NCBI RefSeq assembly: GCF_002217755.1
Contig: NZ_BCFL01000024.1
Coordinates: forward strand, 1 to 64,000
DNA length: 64,000 bases
From: Streptomyces hyaluromycini
GTDB taxonomy: Bacteria; Actinomycetota; Actinomycetes; Streptomycetales; Streptomycetaceae
Reading direction: 5' to 3'
Part shown: piece after piece, positions 18,241 to 25,884 of the stretch
How positions within the stretch are numbered: the stretch's first letter is position 1
Layout of the letters: each line of letters starts with the position of its first letter
The notes under the pieces: model-generated
The model's database searches: none
What the model was told of the DNA's origin: nothing
What the model saw: the letters and a program-made list of their open reading frames with translations, nothing else
Position numbers and translations under genes: made by a program

Positions 18241-19223
18241 TGCCTCCCACCCGTCGGCTCCCCAGACTCGTGCCCCTTTTCCGGGACGAATCAGTCGACT
18301 CGTTCCTCGCCCGGCCGGCCGCAGCCAACCACGTGGACACCGAGGAACTCCGGGCGCTTCTCGAAGTCCGCATGCTGAAGAAGACTCCCATCACGGCGCT
18401 GCGCGAACCACTCGCCACCGTGTCCGGCTACACCGAGCACCAACTGCCACTGGCCCTGCCTGAGTTCATCACGGTGAAGAACACCGACACCCCGGGCCTC
18501 GTCGACCGGCCTCTGATCAACGACCGCACACCCCAGCGACCTGCCTGCCGTCTCTGCACCCTCCGGGCGGGCATCGCCGAGCCGGTCATCTGCTGGATGA
18601 CCCATGACCGCTATGTCTGTCTCCGTCACTGGCTCTGGATCGGTGACGGCTGCCAGAACCCCGATGGCCAAGTCGACATCTCCCCACTGCCCGCCACCGT
18701 TCTCGCCCATCGGCAGCACCGCAACCTCATCGCCCGCCACGGGCGCCGCTGGGTCAACCTCGCTTTCCACGACGCGAAGAAGATCTTCCTGGCCTGGAAG
18801 GAGCGCTACGAGTTCGGCCCCGAGGAAGCCATCGTCCGGCGCCTGACAGCCCTGACCTACCCCTCCGGCAAATCCGTGGCCGACGGACTTGCCCTCGCCG
18901 CCGGCTTCCACCCCGAGATCGTCGCGCGCTCCGGCCTGCTCGCCTCCGACCACTGGGAGAGAACCGCCCTGCGGGACGGCGGCCTCGCCCCGTTCATCGG
19001 CGAAGTCAGCTCCCGCGGCATCGTCGTCGGCTACGAACCCGACGACATCGACGACCCCCTCATCAAGTGGGTCCGCGACCGCCTCACCCACTACAAATTC
19101 GCCCTTCACCACGCCGGATGGGACACGCTCTCCCTCATCCTGCGCAACGAGACAACCCGCAGAGCCACCAACCAGCCGACCAAGGACTTCCGGACCTGTC
19201 CCCTGACATTCCCCCGTTACTGA
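18240..19223 (+). CDS. TniQ-family protein 2 (zinc-binding target selector)
   Basis: This 327-residue frame starts with ATG at 18240, overlapping the previous stop (TGATG). It carries a TniQ-like N-terminus, RLPRLVPLFRDESVDSFLAR with LAAANHV-type spacing. A zinc-finger block follows (PACRLCTLRAG...YVCLRHWLWIG), the C-x2-C...C-x2-H arrangement of TniQ/TnsD. The C-terminal half is helical with no recognised domain. TniQ proteins choose the target site through DNA binding or by linking to another recognition system. Two TniQ genes in one element often means two targeting routes, but here the first copy is broken. Confidence 0.8.
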   Translation: MPPTRRLPRLVPLFRDESVDSFLARPAAANHVDTEELRALLEVRMLKKTPITALREPLATVSGYTEHQLPLALPEFITVKNTDTPGLVDRPLINDRTPQRPACRLCTLRAGIAEPVICWMTHDRYVCLRHWLWIGDGCQNPDGQVDISPLPATVLAHRQHRNLIARHGRRWVNLAFHDAKKIFLAWKERYEFGPEEAIVRRLTALTYPSGKSVADGLALAAGFHPEIVARSGLLASDHWERTALRDGGLAPFIGEVSSRGIVVGYEPDDIDDPLIKWVRDRLTHYKFALHHAGWDTLSLILRNETTRRATNQPTKDFRTCPLTFPRY

Positions 19224-19439
19224 CACGGCCATACGCGGGGTGATCGAAAACCGTTTGCGCACAAGGGCTGCGGTTGGATAGACGTTGCGACCGAGGCCCT
19301 GCCACGAGGGTGAGGGCACGACAGCGAGAGGAGGGATAAGCCGATGATCCCCATGATCACCGCGCTTGCGTCCTCCCGGGGCGCGGACCGCGTCTGACCC
19401 CGGAGCGGACGGGCGCCTTCACCGGAGCGTGCCTGAACC

Positions 19440-20384
19440 GTGAAACAGAACGACCTGACCATGCGTCCCATCAACGGGCGCGACGAACTCGACCTCTTCT
19501 CCCAACTGCCCTATGTCCTCAACGAGGAACTGGCAGACGACCTTGCCGTCGGCCGCCGACGCCCGGAATGGATGTGGGTCGCCCTGCACGGTGACCGCCT
19601 ACTGGCCAGAGCTGCCTGGTGGAGTCGAGCCGGCAGCGACACACCCCTCATCCTGGATGTCCTCGACATCGACGACAACGCCCCGACTCCCGATCACAGG
19701 GACATCGGCGTGCGACTCCTGCACACCGCGATGGCCGCCACCCTTCCGAACGGATCGCGTCCCCCTGAGTACAGCCGTTTCGTCCCGCCGGACTGGCGCG
19801 AGAACACGGTGACCAGACAAGCCGTCGAGGACCGCATGACGGTACTGGAACGGACCGGTGCCCGGCTCTTCGTCGAACGACTGCGTCTGGAATGGCGCCC
19901 GGAATCACCAGTCCCCAAGCCCACAGAGCGCCTTGCGTTCCGGCCGATCCGCGATGCCACAGAACTCGTGGCCTTGATGACCTTGGTTCTGGACGGCACG
20001 CTGGACGCACACGGCCGTGACGACCTGACCCGGATGTCCGCCCAGGAAACTGCCGTCAAGCACTACGAGGACGAGCTCGCGCGCTACACGAGCCCGCGAG
20101 ACTGGTGGCGGATCGCAACGCTGCCCCACGGAGAACCAGTGGGGTTCGTCCTCCCGGCCCACAACGGCTACAACGCGATCATCGCCTACATCGCGGTCAT
20201 ACCCGCACACCGCGGCAATGGCTACATCGACGACCTCCTCGCCGAGGGCACCCGCATCCTTGCCGAGCAAGACGTCCCCCGCATCCGCGCGTCCACAGAC
20301 CTGGGCAACGTCCCGATGGCGAACGCCTTCCAACGCGCTGGATACGTCAATTTCGGGCGTGAGATCAATATGACCTGGAACTGA
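19440..20384 (+). CDS. tandem GNAT acetyltransferase (314 aa)
   Basis: The protein is twice the length of a simple GNAT. The C-terminal domain has the acetyl-CoA signature YIAVIPAHRGNGYIDDLLAEG with LGNVPMANAFQRAGY as motif B. The N-terminal half (about 1-150) looks like a degenerate second GNAT fold. This two-domain type is common in Streptomyces. GTG 19440 is the longest start; ATG 19461 (MRPINGRDELD) is the likely alternative. The 216 bases before it, after the TniQ gene, contain no gene. It could be cargo of the Tn7-like element, because the related end sequence at 20462 lies just beyond it. A 9-bp-stem terminator follows. Confidence 0.8.
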   Translation: MKQNDLTMRPINGRDELDLFSQLPYVLNEELADDLAVGRRRPEWMWVALHGDRLLARAAWWSRAGSDTPLILDVLDIDDNAPTPDHRDIGVRLLHTAMAATLPNGSRPPEYSRFVPPDWRENTVTRQAVEDRMTVLERTGARLFVERLRLEWRPESPVPKPTERLAFRPIRDATELVALMTLVLDGTLDAHGRDDLTRMSAQETAVKHYEDELARYTSPRDWWRIATLPHGEPVGFVLPAHNGYNAIIAYIAVIPAHRGNGYIDDLLAEGTRILAEQDVPRIRASTDLGNVPMANAFQRAGYVNFGREINMTWN

Positions 20385-20397
20385 TTGAGCACCTGGC

Positions 20398-20421
20398 GGG
20401 GGCGCCACAGACGGCGCCCCC
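20398..20421 (+). terminator. terminator of the GNAT gene
   Basis: GGGGGCGCC (20398-20406) pairs perfectly with GGCGCCCCC (20413-20421) across a six-base loop, starting 14 bases after the GNAT stop codon. The position and GC-rich stem suit a Streptomyces terminator. Confidence 0.7.
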
Positions 20422-20461
20422 GCAAACACCCAGGCTGCCTCAGATCGATTGAGACGGGACA

Positions 20462-20525
20462 CCCGATGTGGCGTTTCGGCGGACCCGGTCCTTCCGAGCG
20501 CCGGCACCTGCGCCCCGGTCCTTCC
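20462..20525. repeat. second, related Tn7-like left-end sequence in direct orientation
   Basis: 20462-20488 repeats 13611-13637 at 25 of 27 positions in the same orientation. It is followed by CCCGGTCCTTCC at 20484 and again at 20514, spaced 30 bases, which echo the GGTCTTTC sites of the left end. Because the orientation is direct rather than inverted, this is better explained as the left end of a second, mostly lost, related element than as the right end of the first one. Confidence 0.6.
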
Positions 20526-20537
20526 CAAGCCGTCGCT

Positions 20538-20693
20538 TTGTCATCCGCAGGACAGCGCCCCGACCCGATCGACTTCGTCACCCAGGGCGGCGGTCCCGAA
20601 CGCCGCTACTGCTCCCGCCGATGCGCCACCCGCGAACGGGTCGCAGCCCATCGGCGCTCCCACTCCGCCGAACCGTCGAGCGAGGCCGGGTAA
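20538..20693 (+). pseudogene. zinc-ribbon fragment
   Basis: In one frame this stretch reads GQRPDPIDFVTQGGGPERRY, then CSRRCATRERVAAHRR and a stop at 20691-20693. A YCSRRC zinc knuckle followed by a basic helix resembles the short zinc ribbons of actinobacterial recombinase-associated proteins, such as the YCDNKC one at 8860-8951. No start codon in good context is present. It is probably the tail of a lost gene of the second element. Between 20694 and 20775 nothing is seen. Confidence 0.3.
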
Positions 20694-20775
20694 GGCGCCT
20701 GCCGGGGAACTCCCCCTGCGGTTCCCCGGCCCGCCCCTGACGCCCCCCGTTTCCGCGGCTCCTGCCCGGTCCGTG

Positions 20776-21684
20776 TCAGACCGAGCTCAGCAGAACCACC
20801 AGCAGGGCCACGGACAAGATCAGTACGGTGGCCGTCAGCGCGCAGACGATGCCCCACGGCCGTGCGAGGAGCCGTCCGCCGGCCGGCTCGGACCGCCCGC
20901 CGCCGACGTCCCCATGGTCTCCATAGTCTCCAGGGCCTCCAGAGCTTCCAGCGCTTCGAGGGCCGCCGCTGCCGAGTGGGCCCGGGCGCCCAGGGTCTGG
21001 GCTCCCCTGCCGGCCCGCTCCGGCGTGGTGCCCGCCAGACGCGGCATCCCGGCCGCGGTCCGGCGGTACGGAAACGGCCGCGGGCCCACCGCCCGGTCCG
21101 GCCAGGACGCGCCGGTCGCCCGACGGCCGGCGGCGGCCCGAAAGGGCCGTCTCGATACTCCGCTGCGAGTGGTAGGTGTCCTGGGTGACGCAGCGCAGCG
21201 GCGCTCCCTCCTCCGGCACCTCGATCTCGTCGGCGGGGCGTACCCCGAAGGTGTCGGAGTCGGCGTCGTAGAAGTCCTTGACGACGTCCGCGCACAGGCC
21301 GTGCACGAGGTGGAAGAGTTCCCGCGTGGCCTCGCCGGTCCGCGGCCTGTCCCGGCGGACGACGCCTTCCATCAGCGGCGTCCGGCGCCCGTGGTTGCGG
21401 ACGTACTCGACGTCCCGGCCGACGTCGGCTCCCGTCAGGTAGACCACGCGGTACAGCAGCCACAGGGAGCGCCCGGCACGGTCGCGGTACTCGCGCAGAT
21501 AGGCGCCGTCGTCGGAGACCTCGCCGCGCGCCATGCTCGCGAGCAGTCCGTGGGTCCGGGTCTCGGCGAGGAACCTGGGGGCGACCACCACCTGGAAGTC
21601 GTGACTGGCGGTACGGGTGATGACGAAGGGCCAGGCCTCCGGCCGGTCCGCTCCGGCCGGCGGCTCGGCCGGTCCATGGGTCAT
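20776..21684 (-). CDS. GTPase-associated tail-anchored protein (302 aa)
   Basis: No named family is recognised. The N-terminal 190 residues form a conserved-looking soluble domain (FVITRTASHDFQVVVAPRFL and FHLVHGLCADVVKDFYDAD). A low-complexity Gly/Ser/Pro linker follows. The last 25 residues are one transmembrane helix, IVCALTATVLILSVALLVVL, with only a few residues after it, so the protein is probably C-tail-anchored in the membrane. The start overlaps the GTPase stop by four bases (ATGA at 21681-21684), so the two are co-translated. A membrane-tethered partner or effector of the GTPase is a reasonable inference. Confidence 0.65.
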   Translation of the reverse strand: MTHGPAEPPAGADRPEAWPFVITRTASHDFQVVVAPRFLAETRTHGLLASMARGEVSDDGAYLREYRDRAGRSLWLLYRVVYLTGADVGRDVEYVRNHGRRTPLMEGVVRRDRPRTGEATRELFHLVHGLCADVVKDFYDADSDTFGVRPADEIEVPEEGAPLRCVTQDTYHSQRSIETALSGRRRPSGDRRVLAGPGGGPAAVSVPPDRGRDAASGGHHAGAGRQGSPDPGRPGPLGSGGPRSAGSSGGPGDYGDHGDVGGGRSEPAGGRLLARPWGIVCALTATVLILSVALLVVLLSSV

Positions 21685-22844
21685 GAGGCCTCCTTCAGCA
21701 CGAGCGACCCCGGGTGCACGGCCTCGAACTCGGCCAGCACGGCGTCGAACACCTCGGCCATGCGCGTCAGCGCCTCGCCCGCCGAACGCGCCTGCAGCAT
21801 CTGCCCGCGCACCTGGGCGATCTCACGCTCGACCTGCTGCCTGCGCTCGGCGATCCGGCTCTTCCCGTACGACTCTGCGGCTCCGAGAACATCCTGCTGG
21901 ACCGCCCGCAGCAGGGGCGAGCGGGCGGGCCGGGCGCCCAGGACGCTGCGCAGCAGGGACAGTTTGCCGTCCCACCCGTCCATCCGTTCGAGCCGTTGCC
22001 TGTGCTGCTCCAGCAGCGGCCCCGCGGTCTCCGCCCGCCGCGCCGAGGCCTTCAGCTCGTCGCGGACCAGGTCCACCAGGACGGCCATGAACGGTATCTC
22101 GACGTTGTACGGCCTCGGGTACGTACCGGGCTTGACCTGCTTGACCATGGTCCGGGACACGGGGTCCAGGACCGCGTATCCCTGGCCGAGCGCGCTCACC
22201 GGGATGAAGCGGAACGTCCCCACCGACTTCCGGTTCAGCCGGCCCAGGTAGAAGGCCTCGAAGTCAGGATGCTCCAGCAGACCGTCGAGCACGCTGCGCA
22301 GGGTGTGGCCGGCCGCCTGCAGCAGATCCCACTTGGTGACCACGACGTGCACGGCGGCGTTGCTCTGCTGGATCTCGTTGAAGATCGCGAAGAGTTCGTC
22401 GGTCAGGCCCGGCTCACCGTCGAGCTGGCGGAGCACCTTCTCCCCGTCCAGGAGGAGCAGCAGGAACCTGGAAGCCCTGACCCGGTCCCAGACCGCCTGC
22501 CCCTCCTCGGTCTCCCAGGCGTCCGCGATCTGCAGGAACGCGCCCGAGTAGTCCAGGTAGGAAAGGGCGAACGGGCTGAAGACCGCGTCGTCCTCCGTCC
22601 GGAGCGAACACGTGAACGTCCATTCCGTGGTGTCCGCCTGCAGGTTGGGGTCGGGCCACACGTCAGGCGCCCCGGCGGCCACATCGCGGAAGATGTTGTT
22701 CAGCCTGATCTTGTCGGCGCCGGGGACGGTCACGAAGAACCCCGTGTCCGGCCGCTGGATGGCCAGCCGGCGGAAGAGGCTGGCCAGATAGAGGGTCTTG
22801 CCGGAGCCGGACGGTCCGAGCACGGTGACAGGAATCGTGTCCAT
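21681..22844 (-). CDS. P-loop GTPase-like protein (387 aa)
   Basis: The protein starts at ATG 22844 with a P-loop within the first 20 residues: VLGPSGSGKT (Walker A at 10-17). LDYSGAF in the switch II region replaces DxxG, VVVTKWDLL serves as the G4-like (T/NKxD) motif and FIPVSALG as G5. This order is that of TRAFAC-type GTPases. A long coiled-coil helix follows (SRIAERRQQVEREIAQVRGQ). Such proteins occur in Streptomyces beside small membrane proteins and are thought to belong to signalling or conflict systems, without a proven role. It is the first gene of a two-gene unit and is transcribed away from the LuxR regulator across a 148-bp intergenic region. Confidence 0.75.
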   Translation of the reverse strand: MDTIPVTVLGPSGSGKTLYLASLFRRLAIQRPDTGFFVTVPGADKIRLNNIFRDVAAGAPDVWPDPNLQADTTEWTFTCSLRTEDDAVFSPFALSYLDYSGAFLQIADAWETEEGQAVWDRVRASRFLLLLLDGEKVLRQLDGEPGLTDELFAIFNEIQQSNAAVHVVVTKWDLLQAAGHTLRSVLDGLLEHPDFEAFYLGRLNRKSVGTFRFIPVSALGQGYAVLDPVSRTMVKQVKPGTYPRPYNVEIPFMAVLVDLVRDELKASARRAETAGPLLEQHRQRLERMDGWDGKLSLLRSVLGARPARSPLLRAVQQDVLGAAESYGKSRIAERRQQVEREIAQVRGQMLQARSAGEALTRMAEVFDAVLAEFEAVHPGSLVLKEAS

Positions 22845-22992
22845 GCAGTGCCTCGTTCGGTGACACAGAACAGCGTCGCGGAGGCACGAGGCCCCCGCGA
22901 CACACCCCCCGTGTGGAGCGGTACGGCGACCGTAAGCGGCGGATCGCCCGGAACCCATCCCAACTATCCGGGATATCCGTACAGTTGCAGAT

Positions 22993-24285
22993 ATGCCTCG
23001 GTCCGCATCAGAGCCCCCGTCGGAGCCCGCCGCGGGCCGTTCCGGTTCGTTACGCGCCCGTTCCGGCGACCTGGTGGACGCCTTCGAGCGCCGCTCCCGC
23101 CGGCTGCTCGCCACCGCGCCCGCCGCCGGCGCCGCCCTGGAGGTGCTGGGCGCCGCCGCCCACTGTCTGCTCCGGCGGGTACCCGCGGACGTGTGGTGCG
23201 GGGTGCTGCTCGACCCTGCGACGCTGCTGGACACGGGCGGCCGCCATGAACAGGGATTCCCCGAGCGCGTGATGCCCCGGCTCTTCGAGATCGAACACGC
23301 CGAGCAGGCGGGCGTCGACAACATCCGGGCGCTGTCCCGCCGTACCGAGCCGGCCAGTCTGCTGAGCGTGTCCACGGGCCGGCGACTGGAGGACAGCGTC
23401 TACTACCGGGACATCCTGCACCCCGAGGGCCTCGCCGACGAACTGCGCGTGGCGCTGCGGGACCGGGGCCACTGCTGGGGCCTGCTGGTGCTGTGCCGGG
23501 CCCGGGGCACGCTGCCGTTCTCCCCCGCCGACGTGGCGGTCGCCGCCCGGCTCAGTACCCCGGCGGGGCGGGCGCTGCGCCAGGCGTTCCTGCTGGGCGG
23601 CACGGACCTGGGCGACACCCCGGACGCGCCGGGCCTCGTCATCCTCGACCGGAACGGCCGGATCCAGCAGGCCACGCCGACCGCGCGGCACTGGCTGGGC
23701 CAGATCCAGGAGAGCCGTCCGTCCGACGAGCAGACGGGTCCACTCGCCTTGCAGGCCGTGGCCGCCAGGGTCCGCACCACCGCCCACGAGAACCCCGGCG
23801 AGTCACCGGTCCACTCGACGCGCTCCCGGGTCCGGACCCACAGCGGCCACTGGGTCACCCTGCACGCCACGCACATGTCCGCCCCGGGGCATGGCGGGGG
23901 AAACGGCGGGGGAACAGGACTCGGTGAAGAGACCGGGGCCGGGCACACCTATGTCTCGGTCGGCCTCAGCCAGCCCGGTGACCTCGCCGCGATCGTGCTC
24001 GACGCGTACGGCCTGTCGGCCCGCGAACGCCAGGTCGCCCAGCGGGTGCTCGTGGGCCGGTCCACCACCGAGATCGTGGACGAACTGGCGATCACCGAGG
24101 ACACCGTCCAGGACCATCTCAAGAAGATCTTCCGCAAGGCGGACGTGCACAGCCGCCGTGAACTCATGGAAGAGGTCTTCTTCCACCACTATCTGCCCGG
24201 CCTCGTCCAGCCTCCGCTGACCACGGACGGCAGGAGGCGTCCACGGGACCGCGGCGCCGGGAGAGGGGCCTCCGGGCCGGGCTGA
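22993..24285 (+). CDS. LuxR-family transcriptional regulator with PAS-like domain
   Basis: The 430-residue protein has a GAF-like N-terminal region (about 30-200), a PAS-like segment (LVILDRNGRIQQATPTARHW), and a C-terminal LuxR helix-turn-helix. The latter reads YGLSARERQVAQRVLVGRST, then TEIVDELAITEDTVQDHLKK, then IFRKADVHSRRELM. No response-regulator receiver is present, so control is by ligand or protein contact. It is divergent from the GTPase pair, and the shared spacer contains the small palindrome TATCCGGGATA at 22975-22985, eight bases before the ATG, a possible autoregulatory site. The arrangement suggests it regulates the GTPase operon. Confidence 0.85.
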   Translation: MPRSASEPPSEPAAGRSGSLRARSGDLVDAFERRSRRLLATAPAAGAALEVLGAAAHCLLRRVPADVWCGVLLDPATLLDTGGRHEQGFPERVMPRLFEIEHAEQAGVDNIRALSRRTEPASLLSVSTGRRLEDSVYYRDILHPEGLADELRVALRDRGHCWGLLVLCRARGTLPFSPADVAVAARLSTPAGRALRQAFLLGGTDLGDTPDAPGLVILDRNGRIQQATPTARHWLGQIQESRPSDEQTGPLALQAVAARVRTTAHENPGESPVHSTRSRVRTHSGHWVTLHATHMSAPGHGGGNGGGTGLGEETGAGHTYVSVGLSQPGDLAAIVLDAYGLSARERQVAQRVLVGRSTTEIVDELAITEDTVQDHLKKIFRKADVHSRRELMEEVFFHHYLPGLVQPPLTTDGRRRPRDRGAGRGASGPG

Positions 24286-25856
24286 GAGGGAGCACACTGC
24301 GCCGGTGACCGCCGCCGGGGCGCCGGGGCGCCGCCGTCCGGCTCCGGACGGCGACACAGGGAGCCCATACGACGGATCCTCGGCGTGTCGTAAATCCACG
24401 CAGAGTGTGTCAAGTCGGGCCTCTCGCGAGATGAGGTCGAAGTACATACCGGTCAGGCCGTTGCCCACCCCCGGACGGACGTCGGCGGCACCCTCGTTGA
24501 GCAGGCAGTTCAGGCTCCGGTCCACCCGGTCGGCGGACAGCACGCCGGTGCCGGTGGCGGCCTCGGTGACGGCGCCCCGGCACCCGGGGCCGCTCGTCGC
24601 GTGGATGCCGCCGCCGAAGGGGCCGAACCCGTCGCCGAACCGGTTGTCCCGGATCCCCGCCTCACAGCGGACGGGATTCCCGCGCCCCTTCCCTCATTTC
24701 AGCAGCGGCCCTGAATCGGCCTGCCCGGATGCTCGTCAATTCAGGGCGCCTGGCCACGAGTACGGAATCGATCCGCGGCATTCTGGAAATCGTGAGCTCG
24801 ATGTCGACGCGGTCGGCCATATCGGTCGGCGACATGGCCGCCTCGAAGTGGTTCCCGGTGACGGAGTGCCCGTCCGGAAGAATCCCGTGACGGGTACGGC
24901 TGGCGAGCCGGAGTTGTTCCGGAAAGTCGGATGACGAGATCCGTTCCGGGTCCGGTCATACGTACTGCTTCGCGGGCCGGCAGAAGTTGGGAGAGGATCC
25001 GGTGGTTCACCGCGGCACAGCCCGGGATGCCGATCTCGGAGAACCCTTCCAGAGCGTATCTGGCGACCTGTGGATCTGCGGATCTACGGAGAAGGAGGCC
25101 AGCCGAATCCATAGCACACTGAACCTGGAAAAGATGTCGCGCAGGGCCCGGCGGAACGGCGGCCGACCGCAGTCGAGCGGTACCGCGACCGCTCGCCGAG
25201 GCGCCGGCTCACGGCCGCTCAGCATGCCGCCGCACACCCCCTACGGCAGCCGCGCCGGGCTCAGGTCTCCCGTCCGGAGTCCTCAGAGCGCGACCATATA
25301 TACCGCCGTCGCCCGCCACGCCCTCCACCGCCCAAATCCTTCGAGATGTGCGCGATCACCATCATGCACGATGAGAGTGCGGGAATTCCCGATGGCCGTC
25401 GCCGGCACGCCTTCCGACAGGGCACCTGCGGCGACCTCGGGCGCAACGAACCGTGAATCAGATTCCGTTGTAGATGATCGCGATGAACGGCTTGGGGTTC
25501 CCACCTTTCGGGTGTCAGGGTGGCCGTTCTCTGACCGGCGTCGAGAGATCCGAACGGGATGATCTTCGGGGCTTCCGGATTTCCGGCGGACAGGGCGGCC
25601 TCAATAACCGTCCGGGGCATTTCTCGTACCTCCGAATCGAGCCCTGTGACGCATGCCGACGGGGGGCGCCGGGCACCCCTCCAACGCACGGAGGAAAAGC
25701 CTCCGGACAACAGCCGGCGGAATTCCTGACCGAACGTCGGGAGCCGTCTCGCCGTGTTCTCGCCCTGCCCCTGCGCGCATCGGAACGACGGTCGACGGGC
25801 CGAACAACCAGGCCCGCTGACAGGGCATCACCCGAACGGACCCCCCAACGGGCGCC
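24286..25856. other. 1.6-kb region of decayed minus-strand genes, no intact CDS
   Basis: No convincing complete gene is present. Minus-strand fragments with protein-like composition are scattered over several frames: MPRTVIEAALSAGNPEAPKI near 25620, SEIGIPGCAAVNHRILSQLL and VRMTGPGTDLVIRLSG near 24940-25080 (slightly like M29 aminopeptidases), DGHSVTGNHFEAAMSPTDMA near 24850, and GIRDNRFGDGFGPFGGGIHA near 24610-24650, a beta-helix-like stretch ending near 24370. Frame changes and stops separate them. The base composition remains high-GC. I read this as one or more pseudogenes; the families are guesses. Confidence 0.3.
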
Positions 25857-25872
25857 ATCTCATATCTGAGAT
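25857..25872. promoter_or_regulatory. operator-like palindrome before the HTH-MurA gene
   Basis: ATCTCA and TGAGAT flank a TATC spacer, 12 bases upstream of the ATG at 25885. A palindrome overlapping the ribosome-binding region of a gene whose product begins with a Cro/C1 domain suggests autoregulation. Its GAGATAAC half also occurs in the acnA upstream palindrome (GAGATAAC at 13570-13577). Confidence 0.45.
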
Positions 25873-25884
25873 AACCTCGGCCTC

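Larger units (their letters stand above)
13611..19223 (+). mobile_element. Tn7-like transposition module (TnsA-TnsB-TnsC-TniQ-TniQ)
   Basis: Five consecutive plus-strand genes, mostly overlapping at ATGA or TGATG, encode a TnsA-like endonuclease, a TnsB/Mu-type DDE transposase, a TnsC-type AAA ATPase and two TniQ-family target-selection proteins. The left end carries three repeats spaced exactly 31 bp (see 13611-13716), as expected for TnsB binding sites. The right end could not be located: no inverted copy of the left repeats was found before 20.4 kb, so the end given is that of the last module gene. TnsB and the first TniQ contain frameshifts, which suggests an inactive element unless they are sequence errors. 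Confidence 0.8.

Noticed and set aside
24391..24420. TTGACA-like sequence on the minus strand near 24415 considered as a promoter
   Set aside because: No convincing -10 at 16-18 bases and no intact gene downstream to serve.
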